Positions 25,301 to 37,300 of a stretch of 64,000 nucleotides of DNA are shown here, piece by piece. Source of the DNA: Antilocapra americana (taxonomy: Eukaryota > Chordata > Mammalia > Artiodactyla > Antilocapridae); the NCBI GenBank assembly GCA_007570785.1, contig ML662442.1, forward strand, positions 30,887,681 through 30,951,680, given 5' to 3'. The position numbers were made by a program, and so were the translations under genes. A model generated the notes under the pieces. It was not told the origin of the DNA. It was given only the letters and a program-made list of their open reading frames with translations, and did not search any database. Each line of letters begins with the position of its first letter. The first letter of the stretch is position 1.

Positions 25301-28300
25301 CTGGTGAGAGTGAACAGCAAAGTGGATGGTGCTTACATGGAATGGAAAGAGAGGGCTCCATGATCATGATCTCAGTGATGGTCATCTTTTTGCTTCCTTC
25401 TGAAAAGCACAGGCTGTTCAGAAGGCCACAAGATGCTTCCAAGCCACCTTCCAGGCCCTTTTAGATTTTCTGTTGTCTCTGGAAACGTATCTTGCTCGTA
25501 GTGCTGGGTCAGCCCAGGACAGATGGTGTGCTCCTTGCTAAATTATTCACCTCTCTATTTCAATGGCTCAAATTCAGCGACCTTTAAGGAGAGGTTCTGG
25601 TCAGTACTGGACTTTCTAAGTGATTCGGTGGGAAAAAGAATTTGCCTGCCAAGGCAGGAGTCACAGGGGGCACCGGTTCCATCCTTGGGTCAGGAAGATT
25701 CCCTGGAGGAGGACATGGCAATCCACTCCAGTATTCTTGCCTGGAAAAGCCCATGAACAGAGGAGTCTGGCGGGCTACCATCCATAGAGTCCTAAAGAGT
25801 TGAACATGACTGAGCACAGGCAGATGCTGGTTAGTACCAGTTAGAGTTACTAAAAATATTCACTTAGTTTTCCTCTGCTTAAAATTCTAAGTCAATGAGT
25901 AGGGCAGGTTGACAACTCTATCATACTTATGTAAGGTTATTTGGGTGCACACCAGGTTATCATAGACCCAGCATTGCCATCTTTTGTAAGCCTTTCTGCT
26001 CATGAAGGACTCCACTCAAAAATGACCAGAGGGAGAATGAACAATTTATAGACTCTTCCTTCTTAGTTTCCATTTATTTTCCTTCAGCATAAAAAAGCTC
26101 TTAAAATTTGTGAAAATGTGAGAAATAAACAGAGTAACCTGTTGTTTCACTATATGCAAAATTCTGAATTTGTATAGTTCCCTTTGCTTTTAATAAGACT
26201 GCTTTAAAAAACGCAGTGAGGTAGGGTTAGAAGACCTGACCCCTAATTTGCCACACGGCAGCCGTTGCACTTGCTTGCACACATGTATGCAGACACACTG
26301 CCTCTGTGTAAAGTCTAGACCATGTTTGCAAACTGGGCTTTTAAGAATTAATACCAAACTCATATCTATCTATGAGAAAAATGAGACTTTGGTTTTTGTT
26401 TGTTTTAAGAAAAAATTCTGGGCTTCAGTGAACCATCAGCAAAAAAAATTGAGGCCATGACCTTATGAATGAAAAGAGGATGGTCTTCAATCAAAATGCT
26501 GTTAAACCTGCACCAAGCTTGACCTATTGTATTCTTTGTGAACAATCTAGAAATTTCTGGGTTGTGATTGTATGCTCACTTGGTGATTCATGGGAAATAC
26601 AGACGGGAATCTAATGATTCTTTTTGCCCGGCATGCGGGATCTTAGTTCCCACACTGGGGATTGAACCCACGCCCCCTACAGCGGAAGGGCAGAGTCCCA
26701 GGGGAGTCTGGTGGGACTCCAGTAACTCTTAACAATAACAGGTGGTATTCTGTTTCATTTTACAGTAGCAGGCTCCAGTAGTCACGTACAAGTTGTTCTG
26801 TCTGTGAGATTCAAGCAATGTGAAAGGAAGATGGTTACAGATACTCAAAAGCTTAAATACTAAACAAGGTTGATGAAGCTGAAAAAGATGGAAAAATGTT
26901 TAATTTTTCTTTTAAGATTGGCATCCAAGTTATAGAGATCTGAGTAGAGAAATCTTTTAAATAAGAGCACAATTTTATTTATTTTTTGTGTGTGACTGTT
27001 TTAACTTTTATTTATTTTTTTATTATTTTATTTTTTCTCTTTTTTTTATTAGTTTTGCCAAACAATGACATGATATCACCATGGGTTTACATATGCTCCC
27101 CCTCCAGAACCCCTCTCCCTCCTCCCTGCCCCCAGGAAATCTCGTTGCACCAGCCCCGAGCATCAATCCTGGGCTGGCGATTGATTAGACATATGATAAT
27201 TAACATGTTTCAATGCCATTCTTCCATATCATCCCAACCTTTCCCTCATCCACAGAGTCCATGAGTCTATTCTATACATCTGCGTTCCTTTTGCTGTCTC
27301 GCATGCTGGGTTCTCGTTACTGTCTTTCTAAATTCCATATATATGCATTAATATACTGCTTAAGAGCCCAACCAGGAAACTTTGACAAAACACACATCCA
27401 ACCCCTCCCATAGTGAGGAACCCCCACAATAAAGGGACAACACAGAATATTGGAAGAGCACAATTTTAGACTCTGCGCCTTAAGTCTTCACAGCAGACTG
27501 ATTGAAAATGTAGCACAACTCTTCATTTAACTGTGGACAGTTGACATTTTAAAGGACTGGGTGGCAGAAAATTATTTTTATATAAAAACTGCTTCCTCAA
27601 ATGTGAACACTTTGCTAAGTGGCTTATCATGAAATTTGCCAAATCTCTGAAAAAGCAACAGTTCAAAATGAGGTTGAGAGTGTAATTTGAAACAGGATGT
27701 CCTATTTTGTTGGTTTGGCTGCTTTGATTAAAACCTTCTGTGAGGCAACTTTCGTGATCGGCTGAGATGCAAGTTAACATGACAACAACATGGTGACCTA
27801 GTAAACAAAAAGCACAACGGCTCTGTAACCGTGAACAGATACAGCTACTTCATAGATAACAGATACTGCTTAGTGAAAACAGCGCATCCTAACCCCTTAA
27901 CCACTGCTCCCTGCCCCTCTGCCCCAAGAGGGAAAAAAACAGTTTCAGCAGTGGCTTCTTTTGGACATATGTAAATCCCTTCATGGAAAAGTTATGAAAC
28001 CCCAGGAAATGCCACCTGTGAATCATTGTAGTTTTTGAACCAGAGTTTAGTTCCTATAATGCTCATTTCATGAAAAACTTCCCCCAATCCCCATTTTTAG
28101 TGGTTAGTTTGTATTAAAAAAAGCTCAAGGCTATAAACCTGAAAAACCATAATTTTCCCAAACAGGCAGGATTTTCAGCAATTAACAGGTTAAGCTCATT
28201 ATTCACATAAAGTCAAAGTCTCGGAGTATGATTTTCTGTGTTTGCGTGCCTGTTTAGTCCCTTAGTCTTGTCTGACTCTTTGCAGCCCCATGCAGTGTAG

Positions 28301-31300
28301 CCAGCCAGGCTCCTCTGTTCATGGAATTTTCCAGGCAAGTATCCTGGAAAGAGTTGCCAGTTCCTACTACAGAGGCTCTTCCTGACCCAGGGATTGAATC
28401 CACGTCTCTTGCGTCTCCTGCATTGGCAGGCAGATTCTTTACCACTGAGCCACCTGGGAAGCCCCATGATGGTATAAGCCACAGATTAATGACTATGCTA
28501 ATCACTATGCTAATCACACATGTGATTATATGTTGTTCTTGTTCAGTTGTTCACTTGTGTCTGATTCTTTGCAACCCCATGGACTGCAGCACCCCAGGCT
28601 TCCCTGTCTTTTGCCAACTCCAGGAGCTTGCTCAAACTCAAGTCCATTGAGTCGGTGATGCCATCCAAACATTTCCTTCTCTGTCATCACCCTCTTCTCC
28701 TCCTGCCTTCAATCTTTCCCAGCATCAGGGTCTTTTCAAATGAGTCAGTTCTTCGCATCAGGTGGCCAAAGTATTGGAGTTTCAGCTTCAGCATCAGTCC
28801 TTCCAATGAATATTCAGGACTGATTTCTTTTAGGATGGACTGAATTGATCTCCTTGCAGTCCAAGGGACTCTCAAGAGTCTTCTCCAACACCATAGTTCA
28901 AAAGCATCAAGTCTTCAGTGTTCAGCTTTCTTTAGGGTCCAACTCTCACATCCATACATGACTACTAGAAAAACTGTAACTTTGACTATATGGACTTTTG
29001 TTGGCAAAGTAATGTCTCTACTTTTTAATATGTTGTCTAGGTTGGTCATAGCTTTTCTTCCAAGGAGCAAAAGTGTTTTAATTTCATGGCTGCAGTCACC
29101 ATCTGCACTGATTTTGGAGCCTAAGAAAATAAAGTCTCTCACTGTTTCCATTGTTTCCCCATCTATTTGCCATGAAGTGGTGGGACTGGATGCCACAATC
29201 TTCATTTTTTGAATGTTGAGTTTTAAGCCACCTTTTTCACTCTCCTCTTTCACTTTCATCAAGAGTCTCTTTAGTTCCTCTTCACTTTCTGCCATAAGGG
29301 TGGTGTCATCTGCATATCTGAGGTTATTAATATTTCTCCCAGCAATCTTGATTCCAGTTTGTGCTTCATCCAGCCTGGCATTTTGCATGATATACTCTGC
29401 ATATAAGTTAAATAAACCGGGTGACAATATACAGCCTTGATGTACTCCTTTCTCAATTTCGAACTATGATTATATGTGTCATGTGGAAAAAATCATTCAA
29501 AGGACCCCAAGGTGATGAAGGTATAGGCCACTGTAACCTTGGGGTACTTTGAGTTTTTGCATGACACATATAATTTTAAGTCTGAGTAGCATAGTCATTA
29601 ATCTATTTCTGGTGTGGATATTCTACATTTACGTTTTAAAGCTCCCGATACCATCTTCACCTCTGTATGAGACAATTTAAGTGACTTGTGTTATAAGGGT
29701 ATTTTGGCATTCTCCAAATCATGTATTTGGCAATTTACTCAGGTAAAGTTGAGTACAATGTTTTTTCATTATCCCTATTTTGGGGGGCTTCCAGGGCTTC
29801 CTAGGTGGCACTAGTGATAAAGAACCTACCTGCCAATACAGGAGACTTAAGAGATATGGGTTTGGTCCCTGGGTCAGGAAGATTCCCTGGAAAAGGAAAT
29901 GGCCATCCACTCCAGTATTTTTGCCTGGAAAATCCCATGGACAGAGGAGCTTGACAGGATATGATCCATAAGGTCGCAAACAACCAGACATGACTGAAGT
30001 GACTGCACACAAACACTAATTTTTTACACCATAGATTTATACAAAACTGTGTAATCTGTCTTCTGGTGGTACAGTATTTACAACAGAAATGTTGTATGTT
30101 AAATGGTGTACTTTTCAAGCAACCCAAACCCCTGGCTAGCATAAATCTTTTGGTGGTAATGCCATTCCATTAACTCCTTTGTTTCCAGAAGTTCTGAAAA
30201 TCCCTTTGCTAAAGAGTTGGAGAGTGACTGGTTATATAAACCTCAAATATTGCATAGCCCAATGGCTCAGCTGGTAAAGCGCCTGCCTGCCAATGCAGGA
30301 GATGCAAAAGACGTGGGTCTGATCCCTGGGTTCAGAAGATGCCCTGGAGAAGGAAATGGCAACTCACTCCAGTATTCTTGCCTGGAGAATCCCATGGGCA
30401 GAGGAGCCCAACAGGCTACAGTCCATGGGGTCGCAAAGACTCAGACATGACTGAGGATGCATGCACACACACACACATTACATAGCCATGAGAATTAAGA
30501 AACGCTGTTCGTAGTAGTACATGAGACTTTATAAGGAGCAAAATCAAGTTGTTTCTGGGCTTCAGGTTATTAACCTCATGGTCAAATAGTCTGTTTAGCC
30601 TATGACTTTATTTTTCCATTTCTTAATTCTGGATCCAAGACCACTAATGATATTTATATAGGAAGTACTTTCTTGGATAGAGGCAAATAGCTTTTCACAT
30701 TTTAAAAACAAATCCAAGATAATAAACATAGAAACATGAGGAAGAGATACACCTTGAAAAAGTCTTGCCTAGGGCAGCTGTTATTCACACTTTTACCTTG
30801 TGTGTCGTGAACACAAATGTATACAGATTTAGGTTAGAATATGAATGCATTTTTGTATAGTTTGTTATATGTTAATTAAATGCAGTCAATTGTTGTTTTA
30901 GTCTCTTTTAAAAAAAGAAAAATGCAAACGTAATTCATCTCTAATTCAGGAGTCCTTGATTGACTAATGTCACAGGCTTATTTAATACTGTATCTCCCTA
31001 TTCTTAACCACTTCTTTCAGCTACATCCTGACTCCCACTCTATCAATTTTGCAGAATCCTTAGGCATTACATCTTATCCAGGCACACTTTGTTTTATTGC
31101 ACTCTGCATATATTATGGTTTTTTACAAATTGAAGATTTGTGATAACCTTGTGTTGTTTCATGATGGTTAGCATTTTTTAGCAATAAAACATTTTAAATT
31201 AAAGCATGTACTTTTTAAAAAAACAGTGCTATTGCACACTTAATAAATTATAGTATAATGTGAATATACTTGTACATGCACTGGGAAGTCCCCAAATTTT

Positions 31301-34300
31301 GATTTTCTTTGTTTCAGTAGCCTGGAACCAAACTCGTGGAATCTCCAAGGTATCCCTGTTAACTTGCAGAGGCATCTTGTCTGGTTTTATGATTGATTTA
31401 ATGACTTTAAAACACATTTGGCTCCTTAATTTACAGTTAGAAAACACTGGAGAGGCAAAAAAAGGAAGCTTTTTTTTTTTTAAATTTGTGGTAGTTACAC
31501 CGAACACAAGATTGATAAGGTATTCATTCCCTCTTTCTCCATTTCAGGGCAGACAGCTTGACGTTGGCACACCTCACAATCTGAGTGAACCGGTGAGTAA
31601 TTGCTTTCACTGCCTGGGACTTTACAGTGTTTGCATTGATAAAAAGGGGGGAAAAGTCAGGTTTGATTACCATAATAATAATTCCTAAGTAAAAGCTCAT
31701 TTATTTGTGCCTGATGGAGGAAGCTGGATGGAAAATAGCGAGAAGTCTGCCTCACAGATTATTCAAACATGAATTCAGGGACAGTGCGTTGAAGTGGAAA
31801 GAACATAGGACTAAGCCAAGACCATGATTTTGATTATACCTAGCTGTGTTCAGTTCAGTTCAGTCGCTCAGTCCCTTTTGATTCTTTGCAACCCCATGGA
31901 CTGCAGCATGCCAGGCTTCCCTGTCCATCACCAGCTCCCAGAGCTTGCTCAAACTCAAGTCCTTCAAGTCAGCAATGCTATCCAACCTTCTCATTGTCTG
32001 TCATCCCCTTCTCCTCCTGCCTTCAATCTTTCCCAGCATCAGGGTCTTTTCTAATGAGTCAGTTCTTCGCATGAAGTGGCCAAAATATTGGAGCTTCAGC
32101 TTTAGCATCAGTCCTTCCAATGAATGTGGCTTTGGCCAAATTACTTAAAATTTCTGAGATGTAGTTAAAACTGCTAAAATATGGGTATTCTGAGAGGGTT
32201 GGATTAGACAGTGTCTGCTCTTTCCTCTGTCAGTTACATTTATGGTCTTATTTCTTTCCTGCACCTGTATCCATGTACACAATATGTGTTTGGTGACTCC
32301 AAGTATAGGTATAAACCAGGTTCTGTGCTGGGTAGGAGAGAGTTAAGAATGAGTAAAATAGGGTCTCTGTTTCAAAGGACTCACAGTCTTGCAGGAGAGA
32401 CAGACATGTACATAAAATCATAGCCAGACAGCATCATGAGAGTCAAAACAGCGGTGGGTGGGAGGAGAAAGAAGAATACACGGGAGGAAAAGCAGCTTGC
32501 TTGCCTGCAGGTCTTGCCTGGCTAAAACTAGAAAGATGAAGAGTTTTCCAGAAGGCCTAGAGGGGAAAGGTGCACTAGTCAGAGGGAGTCCTTTGTGTCC
32601 AGACCCAAAAGTTTGAGATAGCTGAGTTGTGCAGAAAAGGAGGGGTACTTCAGCTTCCTTGGGGGAGTGTGTGTGTGCAGAGACAGAAAGCAGAAGATGG
32701 GGCTGGCAAGCGAGGTGGGGCCAGATGGTAGAGAGCTCGGTATACCACGTTGGGAATATTTGGTTTCAATGACACACAGGGTTTTTGATAAGAATATGGT
32801 TAGGTTTTGTTGTCCCCCATGAAGCTGTTAGCAAGTGGTGGTGGGCCCCAGAAAAGCAAGGACAGTGACTGAGCAAGGAACGGAGACAGAGTCTAGGCAA
32901 CAAAGAAGTGAATCCGTAGAACTTGGTGATGGATTGTCCATGAGGATGGGGTGGGAGGGCATTGAAAGAAGGAGAAGCTGCCCTGGTTCCTGGCTCAGGC
33001 AGCTCAGAAGATTGAAACATATGAATGGAAAACACAGGAGAGAGAGCAAATTCAAGGGTAAAAAGGGAGGAATCTGATGCTTCATATGCTGAATTTGGGG
33101 CTTCCCAGATGGTCCTAGTGGTAAAGGACCTGCTTGCCAATGCAGGAGATGTAAGAGACAAGAGTTCAATCCCTGAGTAGAAAAGATCCCCTGGAGGAGG
33201 AAACGGCAACCCACTCCAGTATCTGAGGCGCTTGTCAAGACTCAAACGGAGCTATTTAACAAACAATTGAAATCTGGGTCTGGAGCTTGGGAAGGGGTCT
33301 CCACTGAAGTTCAGTTTCAGATGGTTGATACTGACAAAGGGGATGAGCTCAGTCTTGGAGAACCTGAAGAGTGAAAAGAGATAAAGTTGAGGATAGGACA
33401 TAGACATGAAAGGAAAAAGGAGAGAAAAAAGAGATGGCAGAGCAGAAGAAACTGAGAAATAGGGGAGGGCGGTGTAGTTGTTATTGTGGCCTGTGGACTG
33501 AATGGTCCACTAATCACAAGCACAGACAAACCAGGTAAGGAGGCGCCAGCTGAATCTGTCCAGTGGGACGTCAGGGCAGCTGACTGCCTGAACTATCCAC
33601 CTACTTCGGTTTTGATGTGCTGCCTCTGCTTGAGTCCCCAGCTTTAGGTTTTGCTAGTTGCATGAGGATACCCCAAGGACCTACATGGGGCTTGATGCAT
33701 GCTGTCGTGAACTTCCCCTGCACCAAGCACCCAGTGGACAGTGTGTTTCCAGACAGTCCATTGCTCCCTGGGATCTAGGCCTGCCTGCCCCAGGCTGGCC
33801 ACCATTTAGCAGCCCTGGGCCACACCAAGCCCTCCTCCCTATGTGAATACGGCAGCTCTGCTTAGAATCTCAGAATTCCTGATCCCTGCGAGGCCACAAA
33901 TTCCTTGGTAGATTTCTACTTCAGAAACACTTTATGTTACTATTTGTACTTTCGGGGGACTAGAAAAATCCGTCAGTCATCATTGGCTCTTACTCTCTCT
34001 TATAGTGCATCCAAGGATGTCATTTCTGGAATTCGACAGACCAGGAAAACTGTGCTTTAAAGTGTGTAAGTATTAATTATGTTTCTGTTTTGATGTTAAT
34101 GTTTCCCTCCAGAGAAACATTCTCCATGAGGATTCCCACTTGAGCTTCCATTGGCTTTTAATTAGCTTGCTTGACTCTAAAGCAAAAGTATGAGTAATTC
34201 ACAGTAATGGGAAAAATGAGATCAGTATTATTTTTAAAAATTAATTGATTTGGCTTTGTGGGGTCTTAGTTGTGGCACATGGAATCTTTGTTTGCATCAC

Positions 34301-37300
34301 GGGAGCTCTTTCATTGTGGTGCTTAGACTCCTTAGATGTGAAGTGGGCTCAGTAGTTGTGGCGTGAGGGCTTAATTGCTCTGTGGCATGTGAGATCTTAG
34401 TTCCCCAACCAGAGATTGAACACGCATCCTCTGCATTGCAAAGTGGATTCTTAACCCCTGGACCACTGGGGAAGTCCCAGAATCAATATTATTAATGCAG
34501 TTGGTGAACTGGCAACCAAAAGAAGTTAATGCAAACCATGGAACCCAGAAATGATCAATTGCTCCAAACTATAGTGACCTTTTAGTAGAATAGTAAGTAT
34601 TTGTTAAATTTCCTAGTCCTGTACTTCTCAAATTTTAATATGCAAATATCTGGGATCTTGCTAAAATGCAGACTCTGATTCACTAGGTTTTGTGTGGGGA
34701 CTAGAAATTCTGTGCTTGTAACATGCTCCCAGGTGATGTAATACTGGGTGTTTCCAGACCACACTTTGAAGGGACCTAGATCACGTTCAAGGTTTCTCTG
34801 CAGGGAACGTGGAAGCAGTCTAACCCAGAGGGCACACACACCTAGTTTTACTTCACTTTGTGTAGGAAATACATTCCCTAATACTTTTTCACTTTTCATT
34901 TATCCTGGCTTTGCCAATTAGTGTGTGACTTCGTTAAGGTACTTGGTACTTTACTTTCTTAATAGGTAAACTGGGATAATAAGTGAATCCCCGCTAAGGA
35001 TAGTGCTTGTTACACTCTAATTAATTACTTCAGTCTCATGGATCTTGAGATTATATGCATATGTATCTTTAAAGTTGCTCACGCTCCATTGCTCAGTTTT
35101 ATCCAATTCTTTGTGACCCTTTTGGACCTTAGCCCATCAGACTCCTCTGTCCCGTATTCAGGCAAGAATACTGGAGTGGGTTGCCATATCCTCCTCCAGG
35201 GGGTCTTCCTGACCCAGGGATTGAAGCTGAGTCTCCTGTGTCTCCTGTATTAAAGGTAGATGAGCCACTGGGGAAGCATTTTGTCGATGGTAGGGCATAC
35301 ATTAATTTGGTAGAAATGCCTAGCTAAGTGTCATTAAAATTATTTACAACTTTAAAGATTTTAAATAATTTTTCTTTCCTTTTTCCTCTATGCAGAATGA
35401 AACCTATGCTGCAGTTTGTGAGGTGAGTGGCAGTCACTTGCAGAAAAGGTGCCATTAAACCCCAGTCTTTCTATCTTATCCTTAAAATACTGTTAAAATA
35501 AGGATAAAGAAGGCTGAGTCATTCTTGGTGCACAGAAATGTTCTTCCTAGGAGTGCTCTAACTCTGCGTATAAAAATGACTGTGTATTTCCATCCTTGAC
35601 TCAGGTATTTGCTGTGCTCTACATATCTATGTGCACGTATAAATGCATATGTGAACGTACATAGATGTATGTATGCACTGATACACATTCACATATGTAC
35701 GTACATATTACTCTCATCGGTTTGAAAAGTTCTTCTGATTCCTGAAACCTGGGTGGTAGGAAGAGAGGAAAAGGCACAGCCGGCATACCCTCATCTCTGC
35801 TGATTTCACCTCTTCCCCCTAAAGCCTGTGGGTTATCATTAAATACAGTGCATTCGAAGAGAACCCTTTATCTATTTGTTTATGCATTTTCTCTTTTGGC
35901 CACACTCCACAGCAGGGATTGAACCCATGCTCTCTGCATAGGAAGTGCAGGATCTTAACCACTGGACTACCAGGAAAGTCGCAGAAGAGTACTCTTAGGT
36001 TGCAATCTTCTTCCTTATTCAGCAAACTCCTTTGACAACACAGCTTTTTAAAATTTAAATTTCAGTTTATTTACTTCTTGCTATGATCATAAGAGACCTC
36101 ATGCTGACTCTGGCTGCCCAGGTGTCTTCCAGTTACCCTCTCCTCCAGCCCCACAGGAGGTCTCTCCCCCGCACTTGACTTTCTTCTCCTTCCGTCTTCT
36201 TCAATTAAAATTTTCTGTCCAGGATTCTATACCCTGCAGAATTTATTTTAGTTTATTTGACAATAGGAACTTATGATGAAACTGCATTATTTCTCAGTTT
36301 TGCATCTATGCTGTTTAAAATGTCCTTGTCCATTCTATTTAAAATGTCCTTGAAACCAGAGAACAGAGCTATCCTATCTTGTCTGAGGAAGAGATACAGA
36401 TGATCATTCATTTGTAAAAGAGAAAAAATTCCTTTGAATAGAAAATAAAAGCAAAAAATTAAATTGGAATATTCTCTCAATAGTCTGCGGTGACCCTGTA
36501 TCTGAATGAGTTTTCCTGGGGAGTGAATGGTGATTGACTTAGCTAAGAAGAAATAAAACAAAGAGGAAAAATTGCTCCTTATGTAAATAGACAATTAAAG
36601 CTTGTTCCTGGATAAGACTGACAAAAAAAAAACAAAACTAAACTGCCTGAGAATCCTTTTATGTGACCAAAACGAAAGCAGCAACCAAAATAACAGTGCC
36701 TTTGAGGATTGCATTTATTTATTTATTTTGTAATAACTTTATTTTATTTTATTTTATTTTAAATTTTCTTTACTTTATTGTGTTGGTTTTGCCATACATT
36801 GACATGAAACCGCCATGGGTTTACATTTAGAAGCCAGAGAGAGCACAAGTGTCTGAAGCATCCAAGCAGTTCAGGACTGGGTTTCTTTCCCTTTTTTTAA
36901 ACTTTGTTAATTTAAAGCATTTTTTAAAATTGGAGGATAATTGCTTTACAATACTGTGTTAATTTCTGCTGTACAACAACGTGTACATGTATCCCCTCCC
37001 TTTAAAGCCTGCCTCCCACTCCCTGCATCCTGCCCCTCTAGGTCATCACAGCACAGAGCTGAGCTCCCTGCATTATACAGCAGCTTCCCACTAGCTATTT
37101 ATCTTACATATGGCAGTGTATACATATCAGTGCTATTTTCTCAATTTGTCCTGCCCCCTTCCAGCCCTGTGTCCACATGTCCATTCTCTGCATTGGCATT
37201 GCTGTTCCTCTAGGGCTGGGTTTCCACTGTGATAGTTCACTGTTCATCAGGAACACTGCCCAGTTGTGCTTATGTAACGTGTATCTTTTCTTTCCATCAT

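Larger units (their letters stand above)
19327..31547 (+). other. ROS1: ROS1 intron 1 (12.2 kb)
   Basis: GTAAGT...CAG. Besides the elements listed, 19563-21304 and 23106-24299 are AT-rich without assignment, the latter perhaps decayed LINE. First introns often hold regulatory elements, but none can be named from sequence alone. Confidence 0.8.
31593..34005 (+). other. ROS1: ROS1 intron 2 (2.4 kb)
   Basis: GTGAGT...TAG. Filled by a BovB piece, old L2-like sequence and a Bov-tA; 33471-34005 is unassigned. Confidence 0.8.
34066..35395 (+). other. ROS1: ROS1 intron 3 (1.3 kb)
   Basis: GTAAGT...CAG. Holds a CHR SINE, a MER5A and a Bov-tA; little unique sequence. The last 118 bp before the microexon are T-rich. 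Confidence 0.8.

Noticed and set aside
28915..29427. 170-codon open frame on the minus strand as a gene
   Set aside because: It is the reverse-transcriptase C-terminal part of a truncated BovB copy bounded by a target-site duplication.
31260..31688. 142-codon open frame overlapping exon 2
   Set aside because: It runs through a Tigger remnant, an acceptor and a donor; only 31548-31592 is coding.
32766..33245. 159-codon and 136-codon minus-strand frames
   Set aside because: Both pass through a Bov-tA SINE and an old repeat and show no protein family similarity.
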